Below, piece by piece: positions 42,358-50,408 of a DNA stretch of 64,000 nt. The position numbers were made by a program, and so were the translations under genes. The first letter of the stretch is position 1. Every line of letters begins with the position of its first letter. The DNA comes from Deltaproteobacteria bacterium (lineage in GTDB: Bacteria > Myxococcota_A > UBA9042 > PHBI01 > JACKFB01): the NCBI GenBank assembly GCA_020632695.1, contig JACKFB010000005.1:310001-374000 (forward strand). Direction: 5' to 3'. The notes beneath the pieces are model-generated. The model worked only from the letters and a program-made list of their open reading frames with translations. It was not told the DNA's origin and did no database searches.

Positions 42358-43350
42358 TCAGTCGCGCCGCGGCTTGACCTTCGCGACCAGGCCGCCGACC
42401 GACCGCTTCAGCCGCTCCAGCGCCGACGCCTGCATCACCGGGTCCTCCGCCGCGGCGGCTCGCGCGGCCTCCAGCTCGCGGGCCAGCCCCTCACCGTGCG
42501 GCGCGCGCAGCCGCGGGTCGCGCGAGAGGGTGCGGTCGACCACCTCGGCGATGGAGCGCGGGAGCTCCCGCACCAGCGAGCCTACGGCGATGGAAGGCAG
42601 GGGCTTTCGCGATCGCAGGTAGGCCAGCGCCTCGGCCGGGGTGGGCTCGGGCGAGCCCAGCGGCGACCGACCGGTCAGCATCTCGTAGAGCAAGAGCCCC
42701 ACCGAGTAGACGTCGGTCTGCGCGGAGGTGCCGGCCCCGCGCGCCTGTTCGGGCGCCATGTAGCGGGGCGTGCCGACGGTGGAGCTGTCCCGTCCGCTCC
42801 CGCGCCCGTCGGGCTCGTAGACGAAGCGGGCGAGCCCGAAGTCGATGATCTTCACCCGCAGCTTGCCCTCGCGCCCCAACCGCACCATGGCGCGCGCCGG
42901 GGTGAGGTCGCGATGGACGATGCGCCGCCGATGCAGGCCGCCCACGGCCGCGGCCAGTCGCGTGGCCACCTCGAGCGCCTCGGGCCAGGGGATGGTGCCG
43001 CGGTGCCGCAGCTCCTCCTCCAGGGTCATGCCCTCGGCCAGCTCCGCCACCACCCAGCACCGGCCGTCCGGCAAGCGCCCCGTGCGGTACATCCGCAGGA
43101 TGCCCGGATCGTCGACCAGCCGCGCGACCTTCGCCTCACGCTCGAAGGCGTTGTCGTCCACGTCCGGCGACACCGACAGCCGCCGCTCGGGCGACTGCAG
43201 GACCTTGAAGGCCACCATGCGGTTGTCTTCGGCGCTGTCGAGGGCCTGGTAGACGACGCTGGTCCGCCCGCGCGCCAGCTCGCGCACCAGGACGAAGCCG
43301 TCGACGATCTGTCCGTCGAGCGCCTCGAAGCTCTCGGAGCCAACATCCAT
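42358..43350 (-). CDS. Divergent Ser/Thr protein kinase-like protein, probable pseudokinase
   Basis: 330 residues, a PknB-type kinase fold without membrane helix. Kept: VAFKVLQ (Lys of subdomain II), HRD, DFG (IIDFGLARF), APE (MAPEQARG) and the activation-segment region (STVGTPRYM). Changed: the glycine loop is ELARGRTSVVYQ with two of three glycines gone, and the catalytic loop is HRDLTPARAMV, where the Mg-binding Asn is Arg and the usual Lys is Thr. Loss of that Asn usually abolishes or greatly lowers activity, so it may be a regulatory pseudokinase. The C-terminal ~60 residues are Ala/Glu/Arg-rich helix. It is divergent from the PilZ gene. Confidence 0.85.
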   Translation of the reverse strand: MDVGSESFEALDGQIVDGFVLVRELARGRTSVVYQALDSAEDNRMVAFKVLQSPERRLSVSPDVDDNAFEREAKVARLVDDPGILRMYRTGRLPDGRCWVVAELAEGMTLEEELRHRGTIPWPEALEVATRLAAAVGGLHRRRIVHRDLTPARAMVRLGREGKLRVKIIDFGLARFVYEPDGRGSGRDSSTVGTPRYMAPEQARGAGTSAQTDVYSVGLLLYEMLTGRSPLGSPEPTPAEALAYLRSRKPLPSIAVGSLVRELPRSIAEVVDRTLSRDPRLRAPHGEGLARELEAARAAAAEDPVMQASALERLKRSVGGLVAKVKPRRD

Positions 43351-43574
43351 CCAAGCGAACCGACCCTGGGAATCCGCGGCGGTGGCATCGCCTCCGCGGC
43401 GAGGAGCATAGCCGCTGCCGCTCGTGTAGCAAAATCGTCACGATGCGCTCCTCGCCCCGCACGCGCTCGGCCCGCCTCCCGGACCGCCGGCGAGCGCGGA
43501 CACTGCCCCGGAGGCCGCCCGCGCGGGGGCAGGCGCCCGCCGCCCGCGACCTCGCTCGGCGACCCCGCAACCCC

Positions 43575-43602
43575 TTGCAACTCCGCGGCCTCGCGGTATG
43601 CT
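43575..43602 (+). promoter_or_regulatory. Promoter candidate for the PilZ gene
   Basis: TTGCAA, 16-base spacer, TATGCT (4 of 6 each). Initiation would be about three bases before the ATG, giving a nearly leaderless mRNA. Confidence 0.3.
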
Positions 43603-43611
43603 CTGCCCTGC

Positions 43612-45072
43612 ATGGGGGGCCGAAAAAAGCGAGGCGCACCGAGGCGCGCCAGAGCGATGCGATTTCGCTTCGACTTCGCCGGCGACGAGCACCGGGCGAT
43701 CTCGACGAACGTCAGCGCGACCGGCACCTTCGTGAAGGCGTCACTGGTGCCACCGCAGGGCACCATCGTCACGCTGCGCGAGGTATACGGAGGCCCGCCC
43801 GAGCGCGCGATCCGCATGCGCGGCGAGGTGATCTGGGTACGCCCGCGCCCGACCCTCGACGAACCCGAGACCGGCTTCGGCGTGCAGCTGGTCGCGGCGT
43901 GGTCGCCGGTCGGCGATGAGGAGCATCTCGCCGAGTTCCTTCGATCGATCACGCCGACCGGTACGCCGGAGCTGATGACCAAGGAGCGGGACGGGCACCG
44001 CGTGACGGTGTTCCGCTTCCCGACGCCCGACGAGGCGGCGGGCGAGGAGGAGGACTCGAGCGAGGACGAGAGCACCGAGTTCGAGGGCATCGACCTCGAG
44101 CACGCGATGGATCGCTACGACGTCGACCTGCGCACGCGGCCCCACGCGGTCGCCGACGCCGATCCCCGCAGCGCCCTCGCCGGCAGACGCGCCGAGGACA
44201 GAGGCGCGTTCGATGAGGCCGCCCCGCCGGCGCGCGGGCGCGGCGAGCGGCCGCCGCTCCTGGTGCGGCCGCGGTCGCAGGTGCACCGGACCGGCCCCGT
44301 CCCGCCTGCGCCCGAGGACGTGACCGGGCCGCCCGCCTCGCCCAAGCCTCGGACCGGGGAGCGGGAGCGCGCCCGCTCGCAGGCCAACGCGCTCTTCGGG
44401 CGCCGTGACCCGGGCCGCCCCGCCGATCGCACCGAGTCGGGCGGCGCGTCGATGCCGACGGACGACGAGGCCCCGGCGGATCCGCTGCAACGCTCGGCGT
44501 CGCGCCGGCACGTCGCGACGCACCCCGGCGCCGCGCCGCGCAGCGGCGAACGGAGGCAGCTCGTCACCCCCAGCCTGGCGCCCACGGGCGACCCGCCGCC
44601 CGGCGCGCCAGCGTCGTCGCCGCCCAAGCGCGGCTGGACCGGGCTCTTCGACACGATCATGGCCATCGGCCGCGACGGCGCCGCCGCCGAGGGACAGCCG
44701 CCCCGAGGACCTGCGCCCGCCCCGCTGGAGGGACGCCCGGGGGAGGACGCCGTCCCCGGCCTCGAAGGCGCCGACGTGTTGCTGTCCTGGAAGGACGAGC
44801 GGGCCGGCGGGCGCATCGAGAAGATCTCCGAGACGATGCTCTCGGTCGTCGTCCCTGCGCCCGGCCCCGAGTACTACGAGCGCGTCCAGGTGGTGCCCTT
44901 GCAGGCGGAGGGCTCCGACGCCGACTTCGCGATGTACGGCACCGTCACGCGTATCAAGGAGGCGACGTCCAGCGGAGAGCGACTGCTCGGCGTGCGCTTC
45001 ACCACCGTCGACGAGCGCGGGCAGGCCGGGGTCTTCCAGGCCTACCTGCAGGCCTTGAACCGCTCGCGCTGA
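43612..45072 (+). CDS. Two-domain PilZ protein
   Basis: 486 residues. The N-terminal PilZ domain has the two c-di-GMP motifs: RGAPR (RxxxR) near residues 7-11 and NVSATG (N/DxSxxG) about 22 residues later, then TGFGVQLVAAWS. A long disordered Pro/Arg/Glu-rich linker (~150-360) leads to a second PilZ-like domain (VLLSWKDERAGGRIEKISET...GERLLGVRFTTVDE), which lacks clear RxxxR and DxSxxG, so only the first domain likely binds c-di-GMP. Such proteins control polysaccharide or motility outputs. The RGAPR motif supports the ATG used here over a later in-frame ATG at 43657. Much longer upstream extension of this frame, through the antisense of the kinase and CAP genes, is an artefact. Confidence 0.82.
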   Translation: MGGRKKRGAPRRARAMRFRFDFAGDEHRAISTNVSATGTFVKASLVPPQGTIVTLREVYGGPPERAIRMRGEVIWVRPRPTLDEPETGFGVQLVAAWSPVGDEEHLAEFLRSITPTGTPELMTKERDGHRVTVFRFPTPDEAAGEEEDSSEDESTEFEGIDLEHAMDRYDVDLRTRPHAVADADPRSALAGRRAEDRGAFDEAAPPARGRGERPPLLVRPRSQVHRTGPVPPAPEDVTGPPASPKPRTGERERARSQANALFGRRDPGRPADRTESGGASMPTDDEAPADPLQRSASRRHVATHPGAAPRSGERRQLVTPSLAPTGDPPPGAPASSPPKRGWTGLFDTIMAIGRDGAAAEGQPPRGPAPAPLEGRPGEDAVPGLEGADVLLSWKDERAGGRIEKISETMLSVVVPAPGPEYYERVQVVPLQAEGSDADFAMYGTVTRIKEATSSGERLLGVRFTTVDERGQAGVFQAYLQALNRSR

Positions 45073-45139
45073 GCGCCCGGACCGCTGGGCGCGATGCCGA
45101 CTTGTGGCCGGGGCGGGTCGCGGTGTAATCACCCACCCC

Positions 45140-45511
45140 ATGACAGGCCGCACCGCCCGCATCATCCGCACCTTCACCTTCGAGGCCGCCCACCGGCTGC
45201 CCAACGTGCCGCCCGAACACAAGTGCGCGCGGCTCCACGGGCACAGCTTCTCGGTGGAGCTGAGCGTCGAGGGGAACATCGGCGCCGAGTCGGGCTGGGT
45301 GCTGGACTTCGCCGAGGTCAAGCAGGCCTGGCAGCCGTTGCACGACCAGCTCGACCATCGCTACCTCAACGAGGTCGCCGGCCTCGAGAACCCGACCAGC
45401 GAGGTCATCGCGGTCTGGATCTGGGAACGGCTGGCGCCGCGCCTTCCCGGACTGGCGCAGGTGGTGGTCATGGAGACCTGCACCGCGCGGGTCAGCTACC
45501 AGGGGACATGA
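45140..45511 (+). CDS. queD: 6-carboxytetrahydropterin synthase QueD
   Basis: 123 residues of the COG0720 fold. QueD converts 7,8-dihydroneopterin triphosphate to 6-carboxy-5,6,7,8-tetrahydropterin in queuosine synthesis. FEAAHRL supplies the first zinc His and CARLHGHSF the catalytic Cys and the HxH pair, in the spacing CxxxHGH characteristic of QueD; LDHRYLN and the late Glu (VVVMETCTA) complete the site. The start is the ATG at MTGRTARI; a slightly longer frame exists but is poorly supported. The next gene, one base away, is a second COG0720 protein. Confidence 0.88.
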   Translation: MTGRTARIIRTFTFEAAHRLPNVPPEHKCARLHGHSFSVELSVEGNIGAESGWVLDFAEVKQAWQPLHDQLDHRYLNEVAGLENPTSEVIAVWIWERLAPRLPGLAQVVVMETCTARVSYQGT

Positions 45512-45512
45512 C

Positions 45513-46007
45513 TTGCAGGAAGCCTTCGCGATCCGCGTGTACAAGCAGTACTTCAACTTCGGGTCCGCGCACTTCCTCATCTTCGCCGACGGCAGCCGGG
45601 AGCGCCTCCACGGGCACAACTACCAGGTGCAGGTGCGTCTCGAGGGGAACCTGGTGGCCGGCGACGTCGTGGTGGACTTCATCCCCTTCAAGCCGCTGGT
45701 GAAACGGCTCTGCGATGCGATGGACCACCGCACGCTGCTGCCCCGCGACAACGCGCACCTGCGGGTCACCGAGGGCGACGGCGTCGTGGAGGCGGTCCAC
45801 GACGACGGGAGCCGCTTCGTCTTCCCCGCCGCCGACGTGCTGATCCTGCCGCTCCCGAACACCTCCACCGAGATGCTGGCCCGCCACATCGCCCACGCGA
45901 TCGTCGCGGCCCTGCCCGAGCAGGTGCCCGAGGCCGAGGCCCACGCGATCGAGGTCCAGGTGGAGGAGAGCGGCGGCCAGTCAGGGATCTGTCGCCTGAC
46001 GCTGTGA
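45513..46007 (+). CDS. PTPS-III-type 6-pyruvoyltetrahydropterin synthase homologue
   Basis: 164 residues, COG0720 family. Zinc ligands are present (GSAHFLIF, LHGHNYQ), but the catalytic Cys is absent and a Glu sits in the ExxHGH arrangement (ERLHGH). That is the published signature of PTPS-III, which makes 6-hydroxymethyl-dihydropterin and can replace dihydroneopterin aldolase FolB in folate synthesis. MDHRTLLP and the late INTSTEM-like PNTSTEMLA (family Glu region) follow. TTG start, seven bases after AGGGG; it begins one base after the queD stop, so the pair is coupled. QueD plus PTPS-III together would divert one substrate to queuosine and to folate; activity is inferred from motifs. Confidence 0.8.
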   Translation: MQEAFAIRVYKQYFNFGSAHFLIFADGSRERLHGHNYQVQVRLEGNLVAGDVVVDFIPFKPLVKRLCDAMDHRTLLPRDNAHLRVTEGDGVVEAVHDDGSRFVFPAADVLILPLPNTSTEMLARHIAHAIVAALPEQVPEAEAHAIEVQVEESGGQSGICRLTL

Positions 46008-46167
46008 GGGGTCTGCCGGGGACGCGTCCTCCGGCTTGAGGCGAGCGTGGGGCGGGCGTACGCTGGCCAGCACATCCCCTGTCAACGCCATGCCCGCCCT
46101 CCACGTCGGCGCCCAGCCGACGAGGGACACCCGCCGCCGGTGCCCCCAGGGCGAGGAGGATTCCGCC

Positions 46168-48453
46168 ATGGAAGTTCCCACCCCCGCCCGGACGGCGAAC
46201 CGCCCCATCGCCATCGCAGCGCCTCGAGCGGCACACGGCACACCCCGCCCGACGCCGCCGGGGAGCCGACGGCTCGGCCGGGCGCTGTTCGGGCTCGGAG
46301 GCCTCGCGGTCGCGCTGGTCGCGTGTGGCAAGGCCGAGAACACCGCCGCCGGCCCCCAGCGCGAGTTCCCCAACGCGTTGCCCGAGGCGCCGCGGGCGCT
46401 GGAGGTCCAGGCCGCTCCAGCGTGGACCTCCAGCCACGCGCTGGCGGTCGACGAGGACGCCGTCTACGTGGCCGACGAGGCCAACGGCGCGCTCGTCGTT
46501 CTCGAGCGCGACACGCTGCAGCCGACGCGCACGGTCCCGGTCGGTCAGGGACCGGCCCAGCTCGCAGTAGGGCCCGACGGCACGGCCTGGGTGAGCGTGC
46601 GCGACTCGGGGACCCTCGTGCGCGTCGACGCCGGCGCGGACGCGCCGAGCCGGGTCATCGACCTGGGCGGCGAGCCCTACGGGGTGGCGCTCTCGCGGCA
46701 GGCCGACCGCGTCTATGTCACCGACCACGCGGGCGGCCGCGTGGTGACCGTGGACGCCTCGTCGGGTCAGATCCTCGAGGAGCGCAGCGTGGGGCGCCTG
46801 CTGCGGGGCCTCGCCGTGGTCACCGGCGCGAACGGCGAGCCGGCCCTGGTCGTGGTCCAGCAGGCCGGGCCGGCGCTCTACGTCCCGGTGGGGAGCAACG
46901 ACGGGCTGCCCCGCACCCCGACGGCGCTCGCGCTGCGTCACGGGCTGCCCAGCGACCTGCTCTTCGACCCGATGCGCGGTGAGCGCCTCGGCGTCTCCCG
47001 CGCCATGGCCGCCACCGCCATGCCCGGCGACGACGGCGCGCTCATCGTCCACCTGGAGACGGACACCGGGACCTCCGAGGACGAGCTGCGCGCGGCGGCA
47101 GCGCCGCGCTTCGACGCGGAACCCGCCACCGATGGCTACGGTTCCTCACAGAGCGGGTCGGGCTTCGACTTCGGCGTGCGCAGCCGCCCCGTGGACGCCG
47201 TCGTGACGCGGGTCGACGCGGACGGCACGGTGCGTCAGGCGGCTCCTGCGCTGCCGGTGGTAGCGCCCTCGAGCGGTGAGCCGATGACGGCTCGGGTGGC
47301 TCAACCCTCCGACGTGAACCACCACCCGACCATGAGCCTCGCCTTCGTCACCGGTGAGGGGTCCGACAACGTCCTGGTCCTCAACACGGGGAGCTTCGAC
47401 GGCGACCCCATGGCGCACCCGGTGGCCGAGATCGCGGTGGGCATGGCCCCGCGCGCCGTGGCCTTCTCCCCCGACGGTCGCTTCGCCTACGTGCTCAACG
47501 GACAGAGCTTCACCGTCGGCGAGATCGACCTCACGCCGCTGCTGACCATGAAGGCGGTCGAGCAGCACGCCGTCGGCGGCGCCAGCGACGCCGGCTTCGG
47601 CGGGGGCGAGGCCGTGTTCATCGACGTGCCCGAGGGGGCCCTGCCGCCCGAGCGCGCGGCGGCGCTGCCGGAGGCCGTCGCCACCGCGTTCGTGCGCCCG
47701 GTCGCGCTGCGCCAGGACCGCGAGGCCGCCTACGGCGTCGATCCCAGCCCGGCCGCCGTCCGGCGTGGGCGCCGGATCTTCACCTACGCCCGCAACCCGG
47801 GGCTCAGCGAGGCGGGCCAGTTCGCCTGTGCCACCTGCCACCCCGACGGGACCGAGGACGGGAAGGTCTGGTTCATCAAGGACGGCCCGCGCCAGACCAT
47901 CGCGCTGGCGGGGCGCCTCCAGGACACCGCGCCCTTCAACTGGCTGGGCACCAAGGGCGAGCTCAAGCACAACATGGAGCAGACCATCGCGCGCATGGGC
48001 GGCCACGGCCTCGACGAGGCGGAGCTGGCCGACCTGGAGCAGTTCCTGCTGCACGGCCTCCGCCCGCCCCGCAACCCCAACCTGGTTGGCGACGGGCTGG
48101 ATCCCGTCCAGGCGCTGGGCAAGCAGATCTTCGAGGATCCCGAGGTCGGCTGCATGAGCTGCCACATCGGCGAGGCCTCCACCGACGGTGAGCTGCACGA
48201 CGTCGGCTCCACCACCGAGGTCGAGCGGCTGCTCCGCCAGCAGGCCAACGAGCAGGGCGCCGACCTCCCGCCGCCCGGCTACTTCAACACGCCGTCGCTG
48301 CGCGGGCTCTGGTACACCGCGCCGTACCTGCACAACGGCAAGGCCGACACGCTCTACGACGTGCTCGAGCAGACCGCCGGCACGATGGGGGCGACCTCGC
48401 AGCTCGAGGACGACGAGATCGACGCCCTGGTCGCGTATCTGCTGACGCTCTGA
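46168..48453 (+). CDS. Beta-propeller/dihaem cytochrome c lipoprotein
   Basis: 761 residues. A long basic N-region precedes the signal core FGLGGLAVALVAC (lipobox VAC, Cys53). Residues ~75-490 form a YVTN-type beta-propeller (ALAVDEDAVYVADEANGAL; GMAPRAVAFSPDGRFAYVLN). The C-terminal ~250 residues hold two haem c sites, CATCH (Cys554, His558) and CMSCH (Cys662, His666), plus FNTPSLRGLWYTAPYLHNG, a signature of MauG/cytochrome-c-peroxidase-like dihaem proteins. It would act in periplasmic or outer-membrane electron transfer or oxidation; the partner is unknown. GGAGGA lies seven bases before the ATG, which decides the start over an upstream in-frame ATG. Confidence 0.85.
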   Translation: MEVPTPARTANRPIAIAAPRAAHGTPRPTPPGSRRLGRALFGLGGLAVALVACGKAENTAAGPQREFPNALPEAPRALEVQAAPAWTSSHALAVDEDAVYVADEANGALVVLERDTLQPTRTVPVGQGPAQLAVGPDGTAWVSVRDSGTLVRVDAGADAPSRVIDLGGEPYGVALSRQADRVYVTDHAGGRVVTVDASSGQILEERSVGRLLRGLAVVTGANGEPALVVVQQAGPALYVPVGSNDGLPRTPTALALRHGLPSDLLFDPMRGERLGVSRAMAATAMPGDDGALIVHLETDTGTSEDELRAAAAPRFDAEPATDGYGSSQSGSGFDFGVRSRPVDAVVTRVDADGTVRQAAPALPVVAPSSGEPMTARVAQPSDVNHHPTMSLAFVTGEGSDNVLVLNTGSFDGDPMAHPVAEIAVGMAPRAVAFSPDGRFAYVLNGQSFTVGEIDLTPLLTMKAVEQHAVGGASDAGFGGGEAVFIDVPEGALPPERAAALPEAVATAFVRPVALRQDREAAYGVDPSPAAVRRGRRIFTYARNPGLSEAGQFACATCHPDGTEDGKVWFIKDGPRQTIALAGRLQDTAPFNWLGTKGELKHNMEQTIARMGGHGLDEAELADLEQFLLHGLRPPRNPNLVGDGLDPVQALGKQIFEDPEVGCMSCHIGEASTDGELHDVGSTTEVERLLRQQANEQGADLPPPGYFNTPSLRGLWYTAPYLHNGKADTLYDVLEQTAGTMGATSQLEDDEIDALVAYLLTL

Positions 48454-48512
48454 GTCGACGGCGGCAGCGAGAATAGCTGCCGGCGCCGCGGGTCCATGGC
48501 AGGCTGGGCGCG

Positions 48513-50372
48513 GTGAACCACCGACGCGAGCTCCAGGACAGCCGCACCCGGGCCCTGCTCTTCGGCGGCGCGGCGGCGGCGTACGCCTGCACGGCGACGC
48601 CGGGCGCGTTCTGGCTCGACTCGAGCGAGCTGGCCGGGGCCGGCATCTCGCTGGGCATCCCACACGCCCCCGGCCACCCGCTCTACGTCATCCTCGCCCA
48701 CGCGGCTTCCCTGGTGCCGGTCGGCGCCATCGGCTTCCGGGTCGCCATGCTGAGCGCGCTCTGCGCGGCGTTGGCGGTCGCCCTCACCCACGCCCTCGTC
48801 TGCGAGCTGACCGACGAGGGCCCGCGATGGCCCGCCACGCTGGCGGCCGTGGCCCTCGGCCTGAGCCAGGCCGTGTGGCTTCAGGCGGTGCGCGCCGAGG
48901 TCTACACCCTGGAGCTGGCGCTGGCGCTCGGCCTGCTGCTGGTCGCGCTGCGCTGGTCCCGCGCCCCACGGCCTCGCCCCGCCGGCCCTCCCCTGGCGGT
49001 CGCCTTCGCCGCCGGGCTGGCCGCCGGGAACCACCACCTCCTCTTCGTCTTCCACCTCCCCGCGCTGGTCGCGCTGCTGCTGGGCGACCCGGACGTGAGG
49101 CGCAGCCTCGGGCGTCGTCTGCCGCTCCTCACGCTGGCCGGCCTGTGGGGGTTCTCGGTGTACCTGCTGCTGCCCTTGCGAGCCCGGCTCGACCCGCTCT
49201 TCGACTACGGGGACCCGAGCTCCCCGGGCCGGCTGCTCGACGTCATCACCGCCCGCGTGTTCATGCGCTCGGTGAGCGCCGCCTCCACGCCGATCTCCAC
49301 CAATCTGGTGGCGGCCCTCGGGATGCTCTGCGACGCGGTGGGGCCGGTGCTCCTCGCCGGGAGCGCGGTCGGGCTGGTCGCCCTCGCCAGGCGCCGGCCG
49401 CTCTGGGCGCTGGCCCTGGCGCTCGCGCTGGTGGGCAACCTGGCGACGAAGGTCACCATGGACCTCGACCCCACCAACCCCGACGCCGCCGGCTACCTCG
49501 AGGCCGGCGTCGCCATCGTGGCCATCTGCGGCGCGTTGGCGTTGTCCGCCGCGAGCCGGGCTCCGAACCGGCTGGTCCGCGGCGGCGTCCTCGCGCTGGC
49601 CCTGCTCACCGTGTCGCTGCTCTGCGCCGACGCCGGCCTGCGTCTGGCGCGCACGGATCTCGCCGACTACCGCACACCGCAGGCCCTCGACACCGCGCTG
49701 CTCCAGCGCGTGGAGCCCGACGCCCTGGTCCTCGACTCCTTCTTCGCGCTCCACTTCAACCGCCTCTACCAGCACGCCGCGGAGGGCGTGCGCCCGGACG
49801 TGCTCACGGTGCACCAGGGCTTCGAGGACCACATCGACGGCGGTCGCCCGCTGGCCGCTCGCCTGCGCGCCCGCGACCCGCGCCTGGCGCCCGTGCTCGA
49901 CGCCTTCCTGGCGACGGGCGCCTTCCCCACCGAGGCCCTGCTCCGCCACGCGGCCCTTCGCCCGGTCTACGTCGAGCCCACCCTCGGCCTCCCCTTCCCG
50001 CCCGATCGCCTCGCATACGCCGGCGGCCTCTTCCGCGTCCTCCCCGCGCCGTTCGCGCGCGAGCCCGACGCCGACGCGGCGCTCCAGTCCCGTGACCAGG
50101 GCGCGATCCTCGCCCTGGCGCCCGCGGAGTGGCGGACCCAGCGCGAGGCGCGGACCACGCTCAGCCTGCTCTGGCTCCAGCTCGCCGTGGTGCGCCTTCA
50201 GCAGGGCTTCGCCAAGGGGGCGCAGATCGCGCTCGGTGGCGTCGCGGCCATCAGCCCGGAGCTCCCCCAGCTCGCGCGCTTGCGCCCGACGGCCTCGGCC
50301 CTGGAGGAGGCGACCACCGAGCGAGCGCGGCGCGCCATCTCGGGGCAGGACTTCGGGGCGCTCTTCCGCTGA
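48513..50372 (+). CDS. DUF2723 polytopic membrane protein (O-mannosyltransferase-like)
   Basis: 619 residues with about ten hydrophobic helices in the first ~380 residues and a soluble C-terminal part. The DUF2723 start motif is clear: FWLDSSELAGAGISLGIPHA, then PGHPLYVILAHAASLVP. The family (human TMEM260 is a member) has the GT-C fold; the substrate of this bacterial one is unknown. GTG start, 60 bases after the cytochrome gene, so co-transcription is likely. The C-terminal part (~400-619) includes a TPR-like stretch. Confidence 0.82.
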   Translation: MNHRRELQDSRTRALLFGGAAAAYACTATPGAFWLDSSELAGAGISLGIPHAPGHPLYVILAHAASLVPVGAIGFRVAMLSALCAALAVALTHALVCELTDEGPRWPATLAAVALGLSQAVWLQAVRAEVYTLELALALGLLLVALRWSRAPRPRPAGPPLAVAFAAGLAAGNHHLLFVFHLPALVALLLGDPDVRRSLGRRLPLLTLAGLWGFSVYLLLPLRARLDPLFDYGDPSSPGRLLDVITARVFMRSVSAASTPISTNLVAALGMLCDAVGPVLLAGSAVGLVALARRRPLWALALALALVGNLATKVTMDLDPTNPDAAGYLEAGVAIVAICGALALSAASRAPNRLVRGGVLALALLTVSLLCADAGLRLARTDLADYRTPQALDTALLQRVEPDALVLDSFFALHFNRLYQHAAEGVRPDVLTVHQGFEDHIDGGRPLAARLRARDPRLAPVLDAFLATGAFPTEALLRHAALRPVYVEPTLGLPFPPDRLAYAGGLFRVLPAPFAREPDADAALQSRDQGAILALAPAEWRTQREARTTLSLLWLQLAVVRLQQGFAKGAQIALGGVAAISPELPQLARLRPTASALEEATTERARRAISGQDFGALFR

Positions 50373-50408
50373 CCGACGCGGAAGGTGTCCCCATGGAGGA
50401 GTCCTCTC

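Noticed and set aside
40864..45072. 1402-residue plus-strand frame extending the PilZ gene upstream
   Set aside because: The first ~900 residues are antisense to the CAP and kinase genes and the divergent gap; the PilZ RxxxR motif begins right after the 43612 start.
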